Assembly: GCA_002298605.1 (NCBI GenBank)
Contig: DBKS01000058.1
Coordinates: 1 to 11,102 of the forward strand
Source: Bifidobacterium sp. UBA744
Lineage (GTDB): Bacteria; Actinomycetota; Actinomycetes; Actinomycetales; Bifidobacteriaceae
Length of the DNA: 11,102 nucleotides
Direction: 5' to 3'
Shown here: piece after piece, positions 7,603 through 11,102 of the stretch
Layout: each line of letters starts with the position of its first letter
How positions within the stretch are numbered: position 1 is the first letter of the stretch
Made by a program: the position numbers and the translations under genes
Notes under the pieces: generated by a model
Database searches by the model: none
Seen by the model: only the letters and a program-made list of their open reading frames with translations
Told to the model about the DNA's origin: nothing

Positions 7603-7649
7603 TTGGCCCATGGAACTTGTCGCCAAACTGACGGGTTCCATGGGCCAAA
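7603..7649 (+). repeat. left 47-nt palindromic repeat (copy R1)
   Basis: A perfect 14-bp inverted repeat, TTGGCCCATGGAAC (7603-7616) and GTTCCATGGGCCAA (7635-7648), is extended inward by about five more pairs (two wobble) to an 8-nt loop GCCAAACT. It matches the repeat at 8706-8752 at 37 of 47 positions without gaps. It starts 44 nt after the uppS stop and could also act as a terminator for uppS, though no T-run follows. Confidence 0.9.
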
Positions 7650-7679
7650 GCGGTTTAGGCGACAGATGCTATGGGTGAA
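7650..7679 (-). repeat. inverted half copy of the palindromic repeat (R3)
   Basis: The reverse complement of 7660-7679 matches the first 20 bases of the right repeat (8706-8725) at 17 positions, sharing ACCCATA and ATCTGTCG. The similarity weakens towards 7650. It abuts R1 directly and points away from the gene, inverted with respect to the half copy at 8678. Confidence 0.7.
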
Positions 7680-7698
7680 CGCGGGAGTGGCGTGCTTG

Positions 7699-8709
7699 AT
7701 GGGCGAGTACGGTTGGCTTATGGCAAGACACATGGGCATGATGAGGCGATTGGCACAGGCGCAATCGCAGCTCCGTTGCGCTCGGCCGCAGACTGGCGCG
7801 GAACTCTCCGCCATGTCACGTGGCGTGCGTCGGGGGCTGTTGTGTCAGCCGTATCGAGGCATGTATGTGCAGCTTGAATGTTGGAATGCACTGGATCCTC
7901 TGGAACGGACAAGATATGTGGTGCGCACATTGGCGTTGATGCATCCTGATTGGATATTCTGCGGGCCCACCGCTGCGATTATGTACAGGTTGGACTGCTC
8001 GTATCGATTCGCCATGCCTGTCTGCATTACCGTTCCCGGTCAGCACGGAGGAGTGAGTTCCTCGAAGCTCAAGCGGTACGCCATTGCGGATCCCGAACCG
8101 AGGGTATGGAACGGTATTCGTCTGACATCGTTGCGTCGTACGCTGGTGGATTGCGCGATTCGTCTGCCATTGCGATACGCGTTGTCGCCGGTGGAAAGTG
8201 CGGTTCGCAATGGTTGGATTGATCGTGATGCTCTCAGGCTGTTCGTTGCGGGCATGTCGTATCTGCGTGGACGCGGACAGGCATTGCGTGTCATCGAGAT
8301 GGCGGAGGGGCTCAGTGAGAATGGTGGCGAGGCGGAATGCAAAGTGGTGCTTGACCGGCTTGGTTTTCCGGTGGATGGGCAGCAAGTCGAGTTTCCATGC
8401 TTGTCGATGCCGAATCGCAGGCATCGTGTTGATTATTACTGGAGACGTGATGATGGTTCGGTTGTAGTGGGAGAACTGGATGGATTGGACAAATATGTTG
8501 ATCCCTCGATGACCGGAGGGCGTGGCATTCGCAGCGTGGTGGATGATGAGCGCGATCGTCAGGAATGTCTGGCACGGCAGAAAGCGGATACGGTCCGCAT
8601 GTACTACTCAGATCTGAGTCGACAGGATAGGCTTCTCTCCCGCTTGGAACGTAACCGTGTTCCGCGTAGGGGCGTTCGACCATACAAGCTGTCGCAAAAT
8701 ATGCTTTGA
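7699..8709 (+). CDS. AbiEi-like protein with DUF559/PD-(D/E)XK-like C-terminus
   Basis: A 336-residue protein. Residues 12-60 look like the winged-helix AbiEi-type antitoxin domain, ending in the typical RGLLCQPYRGMYVQL. The middle (66-170) has the pattern usual after it, with the segment CGPTAAIMYRL (88-98) and LTSLRRTLVDCAI. The C-terminus resembles Vsr/DUF559 nuclease-like folds: E211 in GGEAE, D245 in RVDYYW, GELDG (E259, D261), and ERDRQECL (284-291) with VRMYY after it. The usual catalytic lysine is replaced by Asp in ExD. No toxin partner (AbiEii) is adjacent. Function is unknown; antitoxin/regulator or nuclease-like defence protein are possible. The frame is open from TTG 7603, but that part lies in palindromic repeats. 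ATG 7699 has GGGAG 11 nt upstream; ATG 7666, 7720 or 7738 are alternatives. Codon choice seems less GC-rich than in neighbours, consistent with transfer. Confidence 0.75.
   Translation: MGEYGWLMARHMGMMRRLAQAQSQLRCARPQTGAELSAMSRGVRRGLLCQPYRGMYVQLECWNALDPLERTRYVVRTLALMHPDWIFCGPTAAIMYRLDCSYRFAMPVCITVPGQHGGVSSSKLKRYAIADPEPRVWNGIRLTSLRRTLVDCAIRLPLRYALSPVESAVRNGWIDRDALRLFVAGMSYLRGRGQALRVIEMAEGLSENGGEAECKVVLDRLGFPVDGQQVEFPCLSMPNRRHRVDYYWRRDDGSVVVGELDGLDKYVDPSMTGGRGIRSVVDDERDRQECLARQKADTVRMYYSDLSRQDRLLSRLERNRVPRRGVRPYKLSQNML
8678..8698 (+). repeat. direct half copy of the palindromic repeat (R4)
   Basis: GACCATACAAGCTGTCG (8678-8694) aligns with bases 8708-8725 of the right repeat with 15 identities, two mismatches and one gap, and the CAAA that follows also recurs there. 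It lies in the last codons of the AbiEi-like gene, 30 nt before the full copy. The similarity is short and could be partly chance. Confidence 0.5.
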
Positions 8710-8752
8710 CCCATATAATCTGTCGTCAAACTGACGGATACTATGGGCTAAA
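8706..8752 (+). repeat. right 47-nt palindromic repeat (copy R2)
   Basis: A diverged copy of R1, aligned over 47 nt without gaps at 37 identities; the loop region GTCAAACT is nearly unchanged. It still folds, with CCCATA pairing TATGGG and a closed inner stem. It contains the stop codon of the AbiEi-like gene (8707-8709) and a TATAAT at 8714-8719 that has no good -35 box. Confidence 0.85.
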
Positions 8753-8831
8753 TCAGCAAGATGTCGCCGGCCTCGCCACCGCTGGGGCGGTGCGCTGTGT
8801 CGGTGTTTGCATGCATGATTCATGTGCGAAT

Positions 8832-8861
8832 ATCGGGAGATAACGATCGGGAGATAACGAT
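8832..8861 (+). repeat. 14-bp tandem duplication
   Basis: ATCGGGAGATAACG occurs twice in direct succession (8832-8845 and 8846-8859), followed by AT. It lies in the convergent intergenic gap. The unit holds a GGGAG that resembles a Shine-Dalgarno, 9 nt before an ATG opening only a 9-codon frame. Confidence 0.9.
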
Positions 8862-8873
8862 TATGAATTCAAT

Positions 8874-8902
8874 GGCGGGCTGGTTGCGATAACCAACTCG
8901 CC
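8874..8902. terminator. hairpin between convergent genes, possible bidirectional terminator
   Basis: GGCGGGCTGGTT (8874-8885) pairs with AACCAACTCGCC (8891-8902) across a 5-nt loop, with one mismatch and one wobble. It lies between the AbiEi-like gene and the minus-strand thiamine genes, where transcripts meet. Neither side has a strong T-run, so efficiency is uncertain. Confidence 0.5.
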
Positions 8903-8934
8903 ACTATTGCATTTACTATGCGCGCAATTGAGGT

Positions 8935-9309
8935 TTACTGCTCCTGACCGAGGATTTCGTTGACCAGGGCCTGCTTGGCCTTGATTTGTCCGGTGAATCC
9001 CGGGCGGATGTCCAGACGCATCACCACGTCGGTGCGCATGCCCTGCTCGGCGAGCACCCGGGTGGCGTCGGCGACAACGTGCAGCACTTCATCCAAGTCG
9101 CCTTCGATATTGGTGAACATCGCGTTGGTTTCACTGGGAAGCCCGGATCGGCGGATGACGTCCACCACCTTGGCCACCTCGGGGGATTTTTCCGGGCTGC
9201 CTCCGGCGGGCGAGATGGCCACGGCGGCCAGCGTGTTGATATACGGCTTGCCGGTTTCCGGGTTGACGGGCACGTCCTGGGTCGGGGCGTTGCGATCGAG
9301 ATCGGTCAT
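8935..9309 (-). CDS. thiamine-binding family protein (MTH1187/YqgV type, DUF77)
   Basis: A 124-residue cytoplasmic protein of the small MTH1187/YkoF-like thiamine-binding family, a ferredoxin-like fold. The family pattern is clear from residue 26: NTLAAVAISPAGG, then a helix VAKVVDVIRRSGL, NAMFTNIEGDLDEVL, a second helix, and VVMRLDIRPG. About 25 residues before the core are unusual, since members are mostly near 100 residues. The ATG at 9309 has a strong AAGGAG 6 nt upstream. The frame stays open further upstream into thiD, but that part has no such site. It begins 10 nt after the thiD stop, and its Shine-Dalgarno overlaps that stop, so the two are surely co-transcribed. It probably binds thiamine or a precursor; its exact role is not known. 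Confidence 0.88.
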   Translation of the reverse strand: MTDLDRNAPTQDVPVNPETGKPYINTLAAVAISPAGGSPEKSPEVAKVVDVIRRSGLPSETNAMFTNIEGDLDEVLHVVADATRVLAEQGMRTDVVMRLDIRPGFTGQIKAKQALVNEILGQEQ

Positions 9310-9319
9310 GCTGTTCTCC

Positions 9320-10114
9320 TTATCTCCATTTCCATCCATGATCCATCGGACCGGAGCCATGGCCCAGATCCAGTTGTGCGTTCAATGCCCCGGTCAGATA
9401 TTTCTTGGCCGATTTGATGGCTTTGGGCATCGGCTTGCCCTTGGCGAGATTGGCGGTGATGGCGGAGCTCAAAGTGCAGCCGGTGCCGTGCGTATTGGGA
9501 TTATCGACGCGCGCGCCGGGGAACCACGTCACCTCGCCGGACGGCTCCACCAGCACGTCGTTGGCGTCATGCGTGCCGTGTCCGCCTTTGATCAGCGCGG
9601 CGCAGCCGAAATGGCCGGACAGGCGCTCGCCGGCGGCCTCCATGTCCTCGGGGTTGTGGATAAGCGTATGCGTCAGCAGCTCGGCTTCGGGAATGTTCGG
9701 CGTGACCAGCGTGGCGAGCGGAAACAGGCGGTCGGTGAGCGTCTCCATGGCGTCGTCCGCCAATAGCCGCGCACCCGAAGTCGCGACCATCACCGGGTCG
9801 AGCACCACATTGCCGGCATGCCAGAACTCCAGTCGTTCGGCGATGGACGCAATGAGTTCACGCGAGGATACCATGCCGATTTTCACGGCCTGGGGACGGA
9901 TGTCCTCGAACACCGCGTCGATCTGCGCCGCCAGCATGGCGGGTGAGGCGTCCTCGACCATGCGCACGCCGGTGGTGTTCTGGGCGGTCAGGGAGGTGAT
10001 GGCGCTCATGCCGAACACGCCGCAGGCCAGCATGGTTTTCAGATCGGCCTGAATGCCGGCGCCGCCCGAGGAATCGGAGCCTGCGATGGTAAGCACTGCG
10101 GGAAGTTTGGACAT
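9320..10114 (-). CDS. thiD: HMP/HMP-phosphate kinase
   Basis: ThiD phosphorylates hydroxymethylpyrimidine (HMP) and HMP-phosphate to HMP-diphosphate, the pyrimidine half used for thiamine phosphate. This is a 264-residue ribokinase-fold protein of normal length. The N-terminus has GSDSSGGAGIQAD (12-24) with the substrate-binding loop, LTAQNT (42-47), DPVMVATSG (106-114), and the anion-hole motif NTHGTGCTLS (207-216) with C213. There is no fused ThiE domain. ATG 10114 fits the family's N-terminus (MSKLPAVLTIAGSD) and has a purine-rich AGAAG stretch about 5 nt upstream; the frame is open further up but that part has no homologous look. It follows thiC on the same strand, separated by 137 nt that include a perfect hairpin. 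Confidence 0.95.
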   Translation of the reverse strand: MSKLPAVLTIAGSDSSGGAGIQADLKTMLACGVFGMSAITSLTAQNTTGVRMVEDASPAMLAAQIDAVFEDIRPQAVKIGMVSSRELIASIAERLEFWHAGNVVLDPVMVATSGARLLADDAMETLTDRLFPLATLVTPNIPEAELLTHTLIHNPEDMEAAGERLSGHFGCAALIKGGHGTHDANDVLVEPSGEVTWFPGARVDNPNTHGTGCTLSSAITANLAKGKPMPKAIKSAKKYLTGALNAQLDLGHGSGPMDHGWKWR

Positions 10115-10169
10115 AAGTCTTCTTTTCTGTGACTGGTGATGCGAGGAACCGGGAAATATGGCCAACAAT

Positions 10170-10204
10170 GGTTTGCTGTGTGTCGAACGCGCACACAGCA
10201 AACC
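10170..10204 (-). terminator. perfect 13-bp inverted repeat between thiC and thiD
   Basis: GGTTTGCTGTGTG (10170-10182) and its exact reverse complement (10192-10204) enclose a 9-nt loop. On the minus strand it begins 47 nt after the thiC stop and is followed by ATTGTTGG, a weak T-tract. It is probably a partial intrinsic terminator or an RNA-stabilising stem that lowers thiD expression relative to thiC. Confidence 0.65.
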
Positions 10205-10251
10205 AGATTTCAGTTATGCCGCTTCTGTCAAAACGCTATGAGCGCGGGAGC

Positions 10252-11102
10252 TCACTGCGCGTTCTGATAGAGCTTCGAGCCGCCCTCTTGGAACTTGCGG
10301 CTCATTGCGGCCATGCCGGCGGCAACGTTCTCCGCGGAGTCGGCCACCACCTGCTCCTGATGCTCCTTGTCGCCGAAGGCCTTGCGGATGTTCTGCGAAA
10401 TGGCCATCGAGCAGAACTTCGGACCGCACATCGAGCAGAAGTGCGCCATCTTGGCGGGTTCGGCGGGCAGCGTCTCGTCGTGGAAGGCGATGGCGGTGTC
10501 CGGATCGTAGCTCAGGTTGAACTGGTCGAGCCAACGGAACTCGAAGCGCGCCTTGCTCATCGCGTTGTCGCGATCCATGGCGTGCGGATGGTGCTTGGCG
10601 ATGTCGGCGGCATGGCAGGCGATCTTGTAGGCGATCACGCCCTGCTTGACATCGTCCTTGTTCGGCAGGCCAAGGTGCTCCTTCGGGGTGACGTAGCACA
10701 GCATGGCGGTGCCGTACCGGCCGATTTCGGTGGCGCCGATGGCTGAGGTGATGTGATCGTAGCCCGGTGCGGTATCGGTGGTCAGCGGTCCCAGGGTGTA
10801 GAACGGGGCGCCCTTGCAGATGGACTTCTCCATCTCGATGTTCATGCGCACGGTGTCGAACGGAATATGGCCCGGTCCCTCGATCATCACCTGCACGTCA
10901 TGCTGCCACGCACGCTGGGTGAGTTCGCCCAGCGTCATGAGTTCGGCGAACTGGGCCGCGTCGTTCGCGTCGGCCAGGGAGCCGGGGCGCAGGCCGTCGC
11001 CGAGCGAGAATGCGACATCATACTTGGCGAAGATCTCGCACAGTTCGTCGAAGTGGGTGTACAGGAAACTCTCCTGGTGGTGCTGCAGACACCATTCGGC
11101 CA
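10252..11102 (-). CDS. thiC: phosphomethylpyrimidine synthase, C-terminal part
   Basis: ThiC is the radical-SAM enzyme that rearranges aminoimidazole ribotide into HMP-phosphate, the pyrimidine precursor of thiamine. The window holds its last 282 residues; the gene continues beyond the right edge with no break. Conserved blocks include FSLGDGLRPGSLADAND, IEGPGHIPFD, LGPLTTDTAPGYDHI and SAIGA. The cluster-binding motif C-x2-C-x4-C appears as CSMCGPKFC (codons near 10411-10440), typical of ThiC's C-terminal iron-sulfur domain. The protein ends AMSRKFQEGGSKLYQNAQ. It lies upstream of thiD and the thiamine-binding gene on the same strand. Any TPP riboswitch would be before its start, outside the window. 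Confidence 0.97.
   Translation of the reverse strand, partial: AEWCLQHHQESFLYTHFDELCEIFAKYDVAFSLGDGLRPGSLADANDAAQFAELMTLGELTQRAWQHDVQVMIEGPGHIPFDTVRMNIEMEKSICKGAPFYTLGPLTTDTAPGYDHITSAIGATEIGRYGTAMLCYVTPKEHLGLPNKDDVKQGVIAYKIACHAADIAKHHPHAMDRDNAMSKARFEFRWLDQFNLSYDPDTAIAFHDETLPAEPAKMAHFCSMCGPKFCSMAISQNIRKAFGDKEHQEQVVADSAENVAAGMAAMSRKFQEGGSKLYQNAQ

Noticed and set aside
8714..8719. Perfect TATAAT box inside the right palindrome
   Set aside because: No -35 box lies at the right distance and no plus-strand gene follows; it arises from divergence of the palindrome arm.
7603..8752. CRISPR array or insertion sequence at the palindromic repeats
   Set aside because: The repeats are not regularly spaced with short spacers, there is no Cas gene, and the enclosed protein has no transposase motif.
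8777..8792. Short hairpin CACCGC/GCGGTG with a 4-nt loop
   Set aside because: A 6-bp GC stem without a T-run is expected by chance at this base composition; the hairpin at 8874-8902 is a better terminator candidate.
8863..8892. Nine-codon reading frame with a Shine-Dalgarno-like GGGAG
   Set aside because: It is very short, overlaps a hairpin, and no known leader peptide or downstream plus-strand gene would make sense of it.

Overview
The window looks like chromosomal DNA of a high-GC Gram-positive bacterium, most likely a Bifidobacterium. The main reasons are a DivIVA-repeat protein of the kind seen in bifidobacteria, the recO-uppS pairing usual in actinobacteria, and a thiC/thiD/thiamine-binding-protein group beside an isoprenoid gene group. 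I cannot name the species from sequence alone.

Layout: the first 19 bases are the 5' end of a tRNA gene on the minus strand, probably tRNA-Val, cut by the window edge. A compact plus-strand block runs from 146 to 7558. It holds a DivIVA-domain-repeat protein with a long Pro/Ala-rich region, dxr, ispG, a membrane-anchored alpha/beta-hydrolase, recO and uppS. Gene junctions are tight: 23-nt overlap, 4-nt GTGA overlap, 80-nt gap, 19-nt gap, 3-nt gap. Dxr and IspG carry out two steps of the MEP pathway to isoprenoid precursors. UppS uses its products to build the undecaprenyl carrier for cell-wall synthesis. The DivIVA-type protein may link to wall growth, while RecO serves recombination repair. 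The 80-nt gap after ispG holds a GC-rich hairpin and a -10-like box, so the hydrolase-recO-uppS part may be a separate transcription unit.

From 7603 to 8752 lies the most unusual part. A solitary gene for an AbiEi-like protein with a PD-(D/E)XK/DUF559-like C-terminus sits between two related 47-nt imperfect palindromes (7603-7649 and 8706-8752). On the inner side of each palindrome is a half copy, and the two halves are inverted relative to each other. The gene looks less GC-rich in codon choice than its neighbours. The arrangement suggests a mobile or recently acquired unit, or a gene tied to its own recognition sites.

From 8935 to the right edge the genes are on the minus strand and concern thiamine: thiC (C-terminal part only), thiD, and a thiamine-binding-family (MTH1187/YqgV-type) protein. 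ThiC makes HMP-phosphate, ThiD phosphorylates it to HMP-diphosphate, and the small protein probably binds thiamine or a related compound. A perfect 13-bp inverted repeat lies between thiC and thiD. The 225-nt convergent gap (8710-8934) holds the right-hand palindrome, a 14-bp tandem duplication and a hairpin that could end transcription from both sides. Any thiamine riboswitch would lie upstream of thiC, beyond the window.
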